Below are positions 27,248 through 34,874 of a DNA stretch of 40,159 bases, piece by piece. The notes beneath the pieces are model-generated. The model did not search any database and had not been told where the DNA came from. It saw only the letters and a program-made list of their open reading frames with translations. Numbering within the stretch: position 1 is the stretch's first letter; every line of letters begins with the position of its first letter. The translations under genes were made by a program, and so were the position numbers. This DNA is from Bacteroidota bacterium (GTDB lineage: Bacteria > Bacteroidota > Ignavibacteria > UBA10030), in contig JACVXU010000033.1 in the NCBI GenBank assembly GCA_015661185.1, positions 1-40,159 of the forward strand. Reading direction: 5' to 3'.

Positions 27248-28536
27248 CAGCGTGTGCTCGAGTCTTTCTTCTCTTGATGTTCCTGCGATGCGAGGGCATT
27301 GAGCCTGGAGTGAATGCTGGGTGCCGTAAGCATGTGAAATGCGGATTTCGCCAGCCGTTCGAGATCGGCTTTGCCCAATGACCGCGGCCTGGCAAGCGCT
27401 TTTCTCAGGATGTTGCTCGCCTCCCAGATCCTGAACTTTTTGTGCGTGAATCTGTGAAGCAAGCGATAGAATTCTGGAGTGTAGGTTCCCCGAAACATCA
27501 GTGCGAGGTCGCCGCTGTCGATCCAGTTCTGCTTCTGTTCCAGCTCCGCCTTCACTGTCTCAAAAAGCTTTGTGCCGGGGAGTGGGTAGGAAACTGAAAT
27601 TCCAATTTCATCAGGCATACACTCCCGCACCATTCGGAGCGTTCGCTCGATGTCATCGCGGGTTTCGCCGGGATAGCCGTACTGCAGGAAAAACCCGACC
27701 CGAATGTTGTTCTGGTGAAGGCGGGAGGTGGCCTCATAGATTTGTTCCACCGTTGTTCCCTTCTCCATTGCGTCCAAGACCTTTTGCGAACCGGATTCGG
27801 CTCCAATCCAAACTGTTTGGCATCCTGCATTCCTGAGGTGGCGGATGTTGTCTTCCTTCAGGAGGAGGTCTGCCCTTGAAAGACACTTGAACGGAATCGC
27901 TGCATTTCGGGCATTGACGAGCTCATCGAAACGGCTGATCCAGCCCGGTTTCAGCCCAAAGATATCGTCAGTAAACCACACATAATCTGGATTCGCTGTT
28001 TCCCTCAGAACCAGCATTTCTTCCACCACATTCTCAGGGCTTCGGCTGTGATAAACCTGTCCATAGATCGGTTTTGCACACCAATTGCAGTGGAAAGGGC
28101 AACCCCGTGTCGTCACCATATTGAGTGAGAAGTACCCATGCCTTTGCTTCCAGGCCTCCCGGTATCGTTCGAATTCCACAAGGTCCCACGCCGGAAAGGG
28201 GAGGAGGTCCAGGTTTTCTAAAATCTTGCGCGGGGCTGTCCGGACGACCTCGTTGCCCTTCATGAACGCAAGACCGTGGATTAATTCGACGGGAGAACCT
28301 GAATTTCGCAGAAGGTTCTCCATCAATTGCCGTAGCGTTTCCTCGGCTTCTCCGCAGATCACATAATCGGCTCCGTGGAGAAAGTACTTTTCGACGTGAT
28401 CGGATGAGTCAGAACTGAATATGACGACCTTGCACCCCCGCAACTTCGCGATTTTCGTCATCGCAAACGCCGCCTCTCGCATTCGCGTCAGACACATTTT
28501 TGTAAGGTAGTTAAACTGATCGTCATAGATGACCAC
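27247..28536 (-). CDS. Radical SAM protein, main part of a gene interrupted by an in-frame stop
   Basis: This uninterrupted part (429 codons from GTG 28536) holds the second half of a B12-binding domain (KVVIFSSDSSDHV, YVICGEAEETLRQL) and a complete radical SAM domain. The cluster cysteines are C146, C150 and C153 in RGCPFHCNWC, followed by RSPENVVEEM, WFTDDIFGL and WIGAESGSQKVLDAMEKG. The first part of the same gene continues upstream in the same frame (28579-28743) and is separated from it only by TAA 28579-28581. GTG 28536 is therefore probably not a natural start. Restoring the stop would give about 499 residues, similar to the downstream paralogue plus a tail. Either the gene is a recent pseudogene, or the base is an error, or the stop is read through. 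Confidence 0.8.
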   Translation of the reverse strand: MVIYDDQFNYLTKMCLTRMREAAFAMTKIAKLRGCKVVIFSSDSSDHVEKYFLHGADYVICGEAEETLRQLMENLLRNSGSPVELIHGLAFMKGNEVVRTAPRKILENLDLLPFPAWDLVEFERYREAWKQRHGYFSLNMVTTRGCPFHCNWCAKPIYGQVYHSRSPENVVEEMLVLRETANPDYVWFTDDIFGLKPGWISRFDELVNARNAAIPFKCLSRADLLLKEDNIRHLRNAGCQTVWIGAESGSQKVLDAMEKGTTVEQIYEATSRLHQNNIRVGFFLQYGYPGETRDDIERTLRMVRECMPDEIGISVSYPLPGTKLFETVKAELEQKQNWIDSGDLALMFRGTYTPEFYRLLHRFTHKKFRIWEASNILRKALARPRSLGKADLERLAKSAFHMLTAPSIHSRLNALASQEHQEKKDSSTR

Positions 28537-28578
28537 AACCTCCGGATGATGATGGGCGAGCGCCTCCGCAATGTCGTC

Positions 28579-28743
28579 TTAATGATGAGAAAGCATAACG
28601 TCATGCAACGCTACCGAGAACCCGGAGCTTCGAAGGTAACTCGCTGCGTAGAGCGTCCCCAGCGGAGGATACGGCATCATCGCCCGAAGTTCTTTCGGGT
28701 CAAAATGCAGGAAGTATGAATGCGTTAGAAGGATCTGTGCCAT
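28579..28743 (-). pseudogene. N-terminal fragment of the interrupted radical SAM gene
   Basis: Fifty-four codons from ATG 28743 encode the start of a B12-binding domain: ILLTHSYFLHFDPKEL, then MMPYPPLGTLYAASYLRS. This aligns directly with MELLLTHGYF and MKPYPPLGILYLSAYLKS of the paralogue at 25856-27247. The frame ends at TAA 28579-28581 and continues without shift as DDIAEALAHHHPEVVVIYDD into the main part. A single-base change of the TAA codon would restore one gene of about 499 codons. ATG 28743 is preferred over the TTG at 28767, which overlaps the upstream gene, because it matches the paralogue's start. Confidence 0.8.
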
Positions 28744-28763
28744 GACTCGTTCTGAATTCGCTC

Positions 28764-29726
28764 TCAATTGCGTTGTTCGAAGCCCAAGATACTATAGTGC
28801 CGGAGCCTGTATGCATACTGCGCGAGCACCTTCTGTTGAAAATCCTCACCGTACGCGGTCGAGATACAGGAGTCACAACGAAACTTGTGATTCCGCTCTT
28901 CTTCGCTCAGGTGAGCGTAGCGCCGCTGCCACACCTGCCTCCAACGACCGAGAAGCCATGAGTCCAGTTCGTCTCCGGCGATTTCCGGCAGGAATGATTC
29001 GACGACTCGTTGAACAATGCTTCTCGAGTCCTCTTCCTCGACACAGCCGGTTGATCCCATGTCCCAATGAGGGAAGAATTCTCTGATCCACTGATTTGCT
29101 CTGATGTACTCCATATACAGTGGATGATTGTAAAGAGGTTTGAGCGTCGCGATTTCGGTCGCCGAGTAGATATTTCTCAACTCAACCGTCAGGCGATCCT
29201 CAGTGATGAAATGGTTCAGGCAAAAGTACTTCTTACTGTTGAAGAGAAAGACTTTCTTAAAGAGGATCAGCAAAGACCTGCAAATCCATAGTCTGCGTTT
29301 TTCGGTGACAATCACAAAATCGATATCGCTGTTCTTGCTGGCGACGCCTTTTGAGAGTTCGCCTGAAAGCATCACAGCGCGCACGAAGGGGAACATGCGT
29401 ATGAAGCGTGCCACTGCCATCGCAGTCTTAGTCCTCCGTCTGGCCAGTCGCTCCTTCTTCAGCCGTGTCTCAACGCACGATTCGGTCGCGGAATGAAGGA
29501 AATAGTGCCCTTTCCTCGATTTTACTATCCGTTGAAGGGAGTTCGATTCCAGCACTCTCCGAAGTTCTTCAAGCGTGATCACAGTGCAAGGAAAGAATGA
29601 AAATATCTCTGCGGCTGTCAGGGGATGATCAAAGATGTTGAAATAGAGGAGCACTCTGAGAATGCTCTGCTCATGAGGCGACAATCCGGGGACGGATTGA
29701 GGTGCATGGACAATCGGTGCGTTCAT
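28764..29726 (-). CDS. Nucleotidyltransferase-fold protein with N-terminal helical/winged-helix region
   Basis: The 320-residue protein carries the polymerase-beta/MNT-type nucleotidyltransferase signature, SGELSKGVASKNSDIDFVIV (residues 121-140), with the two metal-binding aspartates D134 and D136. The 80 residues before it (SILRVLLYFNIFDHPLTAAE) look like a winged-helix segment. The C-terminal half contains no motif I recognise, but has a Cys pair in RCDSCIS. Relatives annotated only as nucleotidyltransferase-domain proteins are often found in sugar or lipid gene clusters. The substrate is unknown. It is the first gene of the minus-strand cluster and ends 20 bases before the radical SAM ATG at 28743. 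It could be a toxin-antitoxin MNT-like protein, but no HEPN partner is nearby. Confidence 0.72.
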   Translation of the reverse strand: MNAPIVHAPQSVPGLSPHEQSILRVLLYFNIFDHPLTAAEIFSFFPCTVITLEELRRVLESNSLQRIVKSRKGHYFLHSATESCVETRLKKERLARRRTKTAMAVARFIRMFPFVRAVMLSGELSKGVASKNSDIDFVIVTEKRRLWICRSLLILFKKVFLFNSKKYFCLNHFITEDRLTVELRNIYSATEIATLKPLYNHPLYMEYIRANQWIREFFPHWDMGSTGCVEEEDSRSIVQRVVESFLPEIAGDELDSWLLGRWRQVWQRRYAHLSEEERNHKFRCDSCISTAYGEDFQQKVLAQYAYRLRHYSILGFEQRN

Positions 29727-30016
29727 TACGTCGTGCTCCGCGGGAGTAGAATCGACTCTTGCTTATGATGAAAAGCGTGTTTCACCAAAAAGCAAATTCA
29801 TATGTCGAATCAAGGATCAAAAAAGGGAGACATCGTCTGATCTTGTCAGCTTTTCGAGCAACGTCGCCGGAGGAATTGAACTCGAGATAAGTGACTTGCA
29901 ATCCTGATGCCAGGAGAGTGTTGCGACGGATCTACGTTTCAGCCCAATTTCCTTGACATCTGAATCTAGGAAGCGGCTGGAAGTGTGGAAAAAACACAAC
30001 ATGCGTACATGATTGT

Positions 30017-30032
30017 GAGGAATAAATTCCTC
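30017..30032. promoter_or_regulatory. 16-bp palindrome, possible operator
   Basis: GAGGAAT-AA-ATTCCTC is a perfect inverted repeat with seven-base arms. It lies 31 bp upstream of the -35 of the PASTA gene promoter and between two divergent units, a typical place for a regulator site. The binding protein is unknown. Confidence 0.35.
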
Positions 30033-30063
30033 GCGATTGAAGGTCAGGCCCCGATCGCTGATG

Positions 30064-30092
30064 TTGTAACTCTGACGAAGTTTGGCTATATT
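30064..30092 (+). promoter_or_regulatory. Putative promoter of the PASTA-rpe-nagA unit
   Basis: TTGTAA (30064-30069) and TATATT (30087-30092) are separated by 17 bp, and TATTTTTG at 30089-30096 also fits the FCB-type TAnnTTTG. A start site near 30100 would leave a leader of about eight bases before ATG 30108. This rules out the longer frame beginning at 29985. Confidence 0.5.
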
Positions 30093-30107
30093 TTTGAAGT
30101 TATTCGA

Positions 30108-30434
30108 ATGACATCATGGAAGAACATACGGCTTAAGGACCTTCGAACACCCGCAATCATACTCGGGGTATTCCTGGTTCTCTTGTACATCTTTAACAAC
30201 ATCGTGATGCCTCGGTACGTTCAGCAGGGAAAGACCACGACGGTGCCGAATGTGGTTGGAAAGGCGCTCGATGAAGCTGTCACGATGCTTGCCGAGGCAG
30301 GCCTGCCGGGAAAAAAAGCTGACGTTCGCAACGACAAGCAATACCCCGAGGGAACAGTCGTTGTTCAGAATCCGCCGGCTGGTGCCGAAGTCAAGTTTGG
30401 ACGCGGAGTGTATCTGACCGTCAGTGGCGCGTGA
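30108..30434 (+). CDS. PASTA-domain membrane protein, N-terminal part (gene broken)
   Basis: From ATG 30108 this fragment encodes a short cytoplasmic segment, one transmembrane helix (AIILGVFLVLLYIFNNIVM, about residues 17-35) and a first complete PASTA domain, from TVPNVVGKALDEAVTML to YLTVSG. PASTA domains bind muropeptides or act as structural spacers at the cell surface, here in the periplasm. The frame ends at TGA 30432-30434 shortly after the first domain. The second and third PASTA domains continue in the next frame from about 30427, with about 15 residues of the expected second-domain start missing. It therefore looks like a three-PASTA protein split by a small deletion with frameshift. 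Confidence 0.75.
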   Translation: MTSWKNIRLKDLRTPAIILGVFLVLLYIFNNIVMPRYVQQGKTTTVPNVVGKALDEAVTMLAEAGLPGKKADVRNDKQYPEGTVVVQNPPAGAEVKFGRGVYLTVSGA

Positions 30435-30831
30435 TGCAACGTTCGCCTTGGAACGGTTTGCTCTTGTGATGGGTTCGGCGACATATCAGGTCTCTGAAGA
30501 GTATCCGCAAGGCACAATTATCGATCAGGATACACCCGAGAATTCGAAGGTTCCGAGCGGAATGGTCATCAATGTCACCGTCAGCCAGGGGAAGAGCGCG
30601 GATCAGGTGCCTGTTCCTGATGTAACCAAGAAAACGTTCTCTGAGGCTGAGCGCGTTCTGATTCAAGCAGGTTTTCGCGTTGGCAACATCACGTATCAGG
30701 TCAATGCAGATCTCTTGCCCAACACCGTCCTCGAGCAATCCCCCAAAGCCGGACAGTCGATCCCTGCCGGACAAGCCATCGACCTCGTCGTTGCGCAAAA
30801 GGGAGAGAAGCCAAACGATCTTCAGAACTAG
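30424..30831 (+). CDS. PASTA-domain protein, C-terminal part (gene broken)
   Basis: This frame (GTG 30424, 135 codons) holds the rest of a second PASTA domain (RDATFALERFALVMGSATY to INVTVSQG) and a full third domain (VPVPDVTKKTFSEAERVLI to IDLVVAQKG), and ends just before rpe. It has no membrane anchor or signal of its own, and its GTG overlaps the upstream fragment, so independent translation is doubtful. The second domain lacks its usual opening (VPxLxG). This places the lesion at about 30424-30430. The placement directly upstream of rpe is what one expects of the intact gene in related bacteria (recollection, not verified here). Confidence 0.7.
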   Translation: MARDATFALERFALVMGSATYQVSEEYPQGTIIDQDTPENSKVPSGMVINVTVSQGKSADQVPVPDVTKKTFSEAERVLIQAGFRVGNITYQVNADLLPNTVLEQSPKAGQSIPAGQAIDLVVAQKGEKPNDLQN

Positions 30832-30840
30832 TCCGGACCT

Positions 30841-31512
30841 ATGATCTACATCGCCCCTTCAGTTCTCGCCGCCGATTTTTCCCATCTCGCAGATCAGCTA
30901 GCACAAGCCGAAGCCGGCGGAGCCGATTGGATACACCTCGACGTAATGGACGGGCAGTTCGTTCCAAACATCACCATTGGTCCTTTTATCATTAACGCAG
31001 TTCGTCAATCGACGAAGCTCCCCCTGGACACTCATTTAATGATCGTGAACCCCGATAAGCACCTCGAAACGTTTCGCGGTGCTGGGGCGGATTATATCAC
31101 AGTTCATCAGGAAGCGTGCACGCATCTGCATCGGACCATCACGCAGATCAAACATCTCGGCGCAAAGGCTGGTGTGTCAATCAATCCAGCGACGCCATGT
31201 TCGACTTTAAAGGAGATCATCTCGGAGGTTGATCTCATCCTCATCATGTCCGTCAATCCTGGATTCGGCGGGCAAACGTTTATCGAAGGGACACTGCGGA
31301 AACTCCGTGAGGCGAAGTCAATGATCGAAGAGTCCGGCCGTGATATCAGGCTTGAGGTCGATGGAGGCATTGACATGGTCACAGGACCACGAGTGGTTCG
31401 GGCGGGGGCCGATGTACTTGTGGCTGGTACCTCAATCTTTAGAAAACCTGACATCAAGAAAGCAGTCGCGGAGCTGCGATCAATCATTGAATCAGGAGCA
31501 ATGAAGAAGTAA
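30841..31512 (+). CDS. rpe: Ribulose-phosphate 3-epimerase
   Basis: Rpe interconverts ribulose 5-phosphate and xylulose 5-phosphate in the pentose phosphate pathway. The 223-residue TIM barrel has SVLAADFSHLADQL, the metal/active-site segment HLDVMDGQFVPNITIGP, LDTHLMI, SVNPGFGGQTF and LEVDGGI, with both catalytic aspartates (in DVMDG and VDGGI). It begins nine bases after the PASTA frame and ends five bases before nagA, so the three probably share a transcript. Confidence 0.95.
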   Translation: MIYIAPSVLAADFSHLADQLAQAEAGGADWIHLDVMDGQFVPNITIGPFIINAVRQSTKLPLDTHLMIVNPDKHLETFRGAGADYITVHQEACTHLHRTITQIKHLGAKAGVSINPATPCSTLKEIISEVDLILIMSVNPGFGGQTFIEGTLRKLREAKSMIEESGRDIRLEVDGGIDMVTGPRVVRAGADVLVAGTSIFRKPDIKKAVAELRSIIESGAMKK

Positions 31513-31517
31513 CGCGC

Positions 31518-32690
31518 ATGACCTTTGCCATTCGAAATGTCGATATCGTAACGCCCTTCCGTATTATTCCAAAAGGATCGATTCTCGTTGAAGGGAAGAA
31601 GATCGCCGCTATAGGAAAAACCTCGGAGGTCGCGATTCCTTTGGGAACAAAGACTTTTGATCTCGACGGGATGGTGCTTACTCCTGGCTACATCGATCTC
31701 CTTGTCCACGGAGGCGGCGGCTTCGGATTCGCTGATATGAGCATAGAGGCCGTTGAACACATCTCCCAGCACTTCTTTCAGCACGGCACGACAGGGCTCC
31801 TTGCATCACTCTACAGCAAGCCCGAAAAAGATATGCTGGCCGACGTAACGAGAATTGCCGAATTCTGCAGCGCTTCGAAGAACTCGAATGTCTGGGGCAT
31901 GCACTTAGAAGGCCCATTCATCAACAAGAAATGGCACGGTGCGATGTTGGTCGACTACCTCTGGCAGCCAAGTGTCGAGGGATGGAAAAAGCTTCACGCA
32001 GCGGGCAATGGATATATTCGCCTTATGACGCTCGCTCCCGAGCTTCCGGGAATGGAGGACGTGATGCGGGCGGCTGCCAAGAATGGCGTGGTTTTGTCGA
32101 TCGGACATTCCGCTGCAACCTTTGAAGAGGTCCTCGTTGCGATCGATAACGGAGCGGCCCATATCACACATATGTTCAATGCGATGACTCCATTCCATCA
32201 TCGCCAGCCGAGCGTCACAGTGGCAGCACTGCTTCAGAATGAGCTCAAGGTGGAGTTGATCGCTGATGGGTTTCACGTTCATCCCGCCGTGATGAAGCTG
32301 ATCTACAATATCAAGGGAGATGGGGGAATCGTCCTGATAACCGATGCAATCCGAGCCAGCGGGATGCCGGATGGTGAATATGCATTTATGGACCAGAAAA
32401 TCATTGTCAGGCAGAAAAAAGCCTACCTGGAGAATGGAACCCTGGCGGGAAGCACCTTGACGATGGAACAGGCAGTGAAAAATATGGTTGAGCTCGTTGG
32501 AGTGCCCCTGACCGATGCGGTTCGAATGGCTTCACTCAACGGCGCCAAGGTCCTTGGTCTCGAGCACAAGAAGGGTATCCTCGCCGTCGGCAAAGATGCA
32601 GACCTCGTCGTACTGAACAAGGACTTCGACGTCCAAATGACCATCTACGAAGGAACCATCAAGCACAACGCCCTCACGGCTGCCTCCTGA
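31518..32690 (+). CDS. nagA: N-acetylglucosamine-6-phosphate deacetylase
   Basis: NagA removes the acetyl group from GlcNAc-6-phosphate in amino-sugar catabolism and wall recycling. This amidohydrolase has GYIDLLVHGGGG, the metal-binding glutamate in HLEGPFI, IGHSAA and THMFNAMTPFHHRQP with the metal histidines, IADGFHVHP, and the catalytic aspartate in LITDAI. Length (390) is normal. One position is odd. In E. coli the glutamate of HLEGP is followed 12 residues later by substrate-binding His143; here the same spacing gives Met (WHGAM). The substrate preference may therefore differ. No nagB is nearby. A terminator follows the stop by about 30 bases. Confidence 0.9.
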   Translation: MTFAIRNVDIVTPFRIIPKGSILVEGKKIAAIGKTSEVAIPLGTKTFDLDGMVLTPGYIDLLVHGGGGFGFADMSIEAVEHISQHFFQHGTTGLLASLYSKPEKDMLADVTRIAEFCSASKNSNVWGMHLEGPFINKKWHGAMLVDYLWQPSVEGWKKLHAAGNGYIRLMTLAPELPGMEDVMRAAAKNGVVLSIGHSAATFEEVLVAIDNGAAHITHMFNAMTPFHHRQPSVTVAALLQNELKVELIADGFHVHPAVMKLIYNIKGDGGIVLITDAIRASGMPDGEYAFMDQKIIVRQKKAYLENGTLAGSTLTMEQAVKNMVELVGVPLTDAVRMASLNGAKVLGLEHKKGILAVGKDADLVVLNKDFDVQMTIYEGTIKHNALTAAS

Positions 32691-32721
32691 AGCCCCAGCT
32701 CATCGGAAAAGTCTTTCGGAT

Positions 32722-32752
32722 GCCCCGTCGCATACGCCGCGGGGCTTTTTTT
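32722..32752 (+). terminator. Rho-independent terminator after nagA
   Basis: GCCCCG (32722-32727) pairs with CGGGGC (32740-32745) across a 12-base loop and is followed by seven T residues (32746-32752). It closes the PASTA-rpe-nagA unit just upstream of the lrp-glnA promoter. Confidence 0.8.
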
Positions 32753-32766
32753 GTTACAGAAAAGAC

Positions 32767-32797
32767 TTGACATGAAGCAACCTGTACCTTATATTTG
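32767..32797 (+). promoter_or_regulatory. Strong putative promoter of lrp-glnA
   Basis: A consensus TTGACA (32767-32772) is separated by 17 bp from TATATT (32790-32795), and the latter continues as TATATTTG, a perfect TAnnTTTG with TTG-N20 spacing. It fits both the general sigma-70 and the FCB-group consensus. A start near 32803 gives a leader of about 68 bases before ATG 32871. Confidence 0.7.
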
Positions 32798-32870
32798 TAG
32801 GTCAGAAGCACGTTATGTCTTAGTTTGTTAAGTATTCCCCCCATATTCCTAATAAATTACCGAATTGACC

Positions 32871-33329
32871 ATGCTTGACGACATCGACCACAAGATCCTT
32901 GACATTATTCAGAAAGAGGGACGAACGAGAAGAAACGACCTCGCGGATCGCGTTGGTCTCTCTCTCCCCTCGGTCAGCGAACGACTCAGAAAGCTTGAGG
33001 ATGCCGGCATCATCACGGGCTATTTTGCCAAGCTGAATCACCAGAAACTTGGGAAGGACATTACGGCGTTCGTGCTCGCCACCGTTGACTCATCGAAACA
33101 CTATAACTCGTTTGTAGAACATGTGGGAGGGACAGACGATGTTCTCGAATGTCATGCTATTACCGGAGAAGGGACACATCTTCTGAAGATCCGGACGGAG
33201 AACACCGCAAGTCTGGAGAAACTTCTCGCAAAGATCCAATCGTGGACCGGCGTTGTGAAAACCACCTCAAGCGTTGTCCTCTCCAGCCCAAAGGAGACGA
33301 GTGTCATCAAAATTCACTATCACAAATAA
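32871..33329 (+). CDS. Lrp/AsnC family transcriptional regulator
   Basis: Members bind DNA through an N-terminal helix-turn-helix and sense amino acids through a C-terminal RAM domain. In this 152-residue protein the HTH covers about residues 5-50 (DHKILDIIQKEGRTRRNDLA, then GLSLPSVSERLRKLEDAGII). The RAM domain follows, with DDVLECHAITGEGTHLLKI as the ligand region. ATG 32871 is preferred over a TTG six bases upstream. No ribosome binding site is evident. It sits 27 bases before glnA in the same orientation and shares its promoter, so it may control glnA and itself in response to glutamine or another amino acid; this is inferred from position. Confidence 0.9.
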   Translation: MLDDIDHKILDIIQKEGRTRRNDLADRVGLSLPSVSERLRKLEDAGIITGYFAKLNHQKLGKDITAFVLATVDSSKHYNSFVEHVGGTDDVLECHAITGEGTHLLKIRTENTASLEKLLAKIQSWTGVVKTTSSVVLSSPKETSVIKIHYHK

Positions 33330-33356
33330 CAGTTCGTCCACCAAACGAGGAGTCTC

Positions 33357-34793
33357 ATGGCCACAAAAGGAAAATCGACATCGGGAGTGGAGCACGTTCT
33401 GAAGTTGATCAAGGAACACTCCATCAGAATAATCGACCTCAAATTCACTGATCTGATCGGCCAATGGCAGCATTTTTCCGTCACAGCTACGGAGTTTTCG
33501 GCCGACATTTTCGAGCAAGGCATTGGATTCGACGGCTCGAGCATCCGTGGTTTCCAGAAGATCCACGAGAGCGACATGCTTCTTTTTCCTGATCCGTCAT
33601 CCGTATTTTTGGACCCCTTTACGGCGGTGCCAACGCTTAGCCTCGTCTGTGACATTGCTGATCCCATAACTCACGAGAGTTATTCCCGGGATCCCAGGCA
33701 TATTGCCAAGAAGGCAGAAGCGTATCTGAAAACCACTGGCCTGGCCGATGTCGCTTTGTTTGGACCGGAGCCTGAGTTCTTCATCCTTGACCATGTGCGG
33801 TTTGATCAGTCCCACCAATTCGGATACTACTATCTCGATTCCGAAGAAGGTTCTTGGAACAGCGGCGCGAACGAGGAACAGAACCTCGGCCACAAGCCAC
33901 GGCTGAAGGAAGGATACTTCCCGACATCTCCCATCGACAGTTTGCAGGACCTCCGATCTGCCATGGCTTTGACGCTCGAAGCCGTCGGAATTCCGATTGA
34001 AGTTCACCACCACGAAGTCGCCACAGCTGGACAAACCGAAATCGATATGCGGCGCGACACGCTGGTCAAAATGGCAGATAATTATCTGCTTTTCAAATAC
34101 GTCACAAAAAACGTCGCCAAGAAACACGGCAAAACGGTGACATTCATGCCAAAACCGATCTTTGGTGACAATGGCTCGGGAATGCACGTCCACCAGAGTC
34201 TCTGGAAGGGAGGGAAACCCCTCTTCGCTGGCAATGGCTATGCCGGCTTGAGTGAAATGGCTCTGTATTACATCGGCGGGCTCCTTAAGCACGCGCCTGC
34301 TCTTTGCGCCTTCACCAATCCGACAACGAACTCCTACAAGCGCCTTGTTCCCGGTTTCGAAGCACCTGTGAACCTCGCCTACTCCCAACGTAATCGTTCT
34401 GCCTCGGTTCGTATCCCGATGTACTCCTCCAACCCGAAAGCAAAACGAATCGAATTTCGCTGTCCGGATCCGACCTGCAACCCCTACATCGGTTTCGCGG
34501 CATTGTTGATGGCAGGCCTCGATGGCATCATTCACAAAATCGACCCGGGAAAGCCATTGGATAAAGACATTTACGATATGACGCGAGAGCAATTGCGCGA
34601 CGTTCCTTCCACGCCCGGCTCGCTCGCCGAGTCGCTGGAAGCGTTACAGAACGATCACGAGTTCCTCTTACGCGGCGATGTTTTCTCCGAGGATGTCATC
34701 AGTACATGGATCGAATATAAAACGGAGAAAGAGGTACAGCCGATGCAACTCCGGCCGCATCCGTATGAGTTCTTATTGTACTACGATGCTTGA
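33357..34793 (+). CDS. glnA: Glutamine synthetase, type I
   Basis: GlnA makes glutamine from glutamate, ammonia and ATP. The 478-residue protein has the beta-grasp N-terminus ([19 protein letters not shown]), [10 protein letters not shown], the catalytic segment [22 protein letters not shown]-like [56 protein letters not shown] and [20 protein letters not shown] (20 residues or fewer each). Y406 in [11 protein letters not shown] aligns with the adenylylated tyrosine of E. coli (NLYDLPPEE), so regulation by an adenylyltransferase is possible (GSI-beta type). GAGGAG gives a good ribosome binding site. A long hairpin follows the stop. The upstream Lrp-type gene probably regulates it. Confidence 0.96.
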   Translation: MATKGKSTSGVEHVLKLIKEHSIRIIDLKFTDLIGQWQHFSVTATEFSADIFEQGIGFDGSSIRGFQKIHESDMLLFPDPSSVFLDPFTAVPTLSLVCDIADPITHESYSRDPRHIAKKAEAYLKTTGLADVALFGPEPEFFILDHVRFDQSHQFGYYYLDSEEGSWNSGANEEQNLGHKPRLKEGYFPTSPIDSLQDLRSAMALTLEAVGIPIEVHHHEVATAGQTEIDMRRDTLVKMADNYLLFKYVTKNVAKKHGKTVTFMPKPIFGDNGSGMHVHQSLWKGGKPLFAGNGYAGLSEMALYYIGGLLKHAPALCAFTNPTTNSYKRLVPGFEAPVNLAYSQRNRSASVRIPMYSSNPKAKRIEFRCPDPTCNPYIGFAALLMAGLDGIIHKIDPGKPLDKDIYDMTREQLRDVPSTPGSLAESLEALQNDHEFLLRGDVFSEDVISTWIEYKTEKEVQPMQLRPHPYEFLLYYDA

Positions 34794-34825
34794 TCTTTTA
34801 TTCTGCATCGTTGCGTAGAATACAT

Positions 34826-34858
34826 GAAGGTCCCGGCTCTCGAGTCGGGACCTTCTTT
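34826..34858 (+). terminator. Hairpin terminator after glnA
   Basis: A 13-base-pair stem with one G-U pair, GAAGGTCCCGGCT/AGTCGGGACCTTC (34826-34838 and 34843-34855), closes on a CTCG tetraloop. The following T tract is short (TTTGCTTCT), so release may be weaker than the very stable stem suggests. Confidence 0.75.
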
Positions 34859-34874
34859 GCTTCTGCCGGCTTCC

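Larger units (their letters stand above)
29727..30107 (+). other. Divergent intergenic region
   Basis: This 381-base interval lies between the minus-strand cluster and the plus-strand PASTA gene. I see no convincing gene: the open frames on both strands are short and of atypical composition. It contains a perfect 16-bp palindrome (30017-30032) and a good promoter for the plus strand (30064-30092). No promoter of the same type was found for the minus-strand cluster, although AT-rich stretches near 29780-29830 could hold one. Confidence 0.6.

Noticed and set aside
28764-29726. MNT/HEPN toxin-antitoxin system
   Set aside because: The nucleotidyltransferase signature is present, but no HEPN partner gene lies next to it and the protein is longer than MNT antitoxins.
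29817-30002. 61-codon minus-strand frame in the divergent intergenic region
   Set aside because: No homology recognised, no ribosome binding site, and it overlaps nothing conserved; not enough to call a gene.
33597-34592. Long open frame on the minus strand opposite glnA (331 codons)
   Set aside because: Fully antisense to an intact glutamine synthetase; a codon-usage shadow without recognisable motifs.
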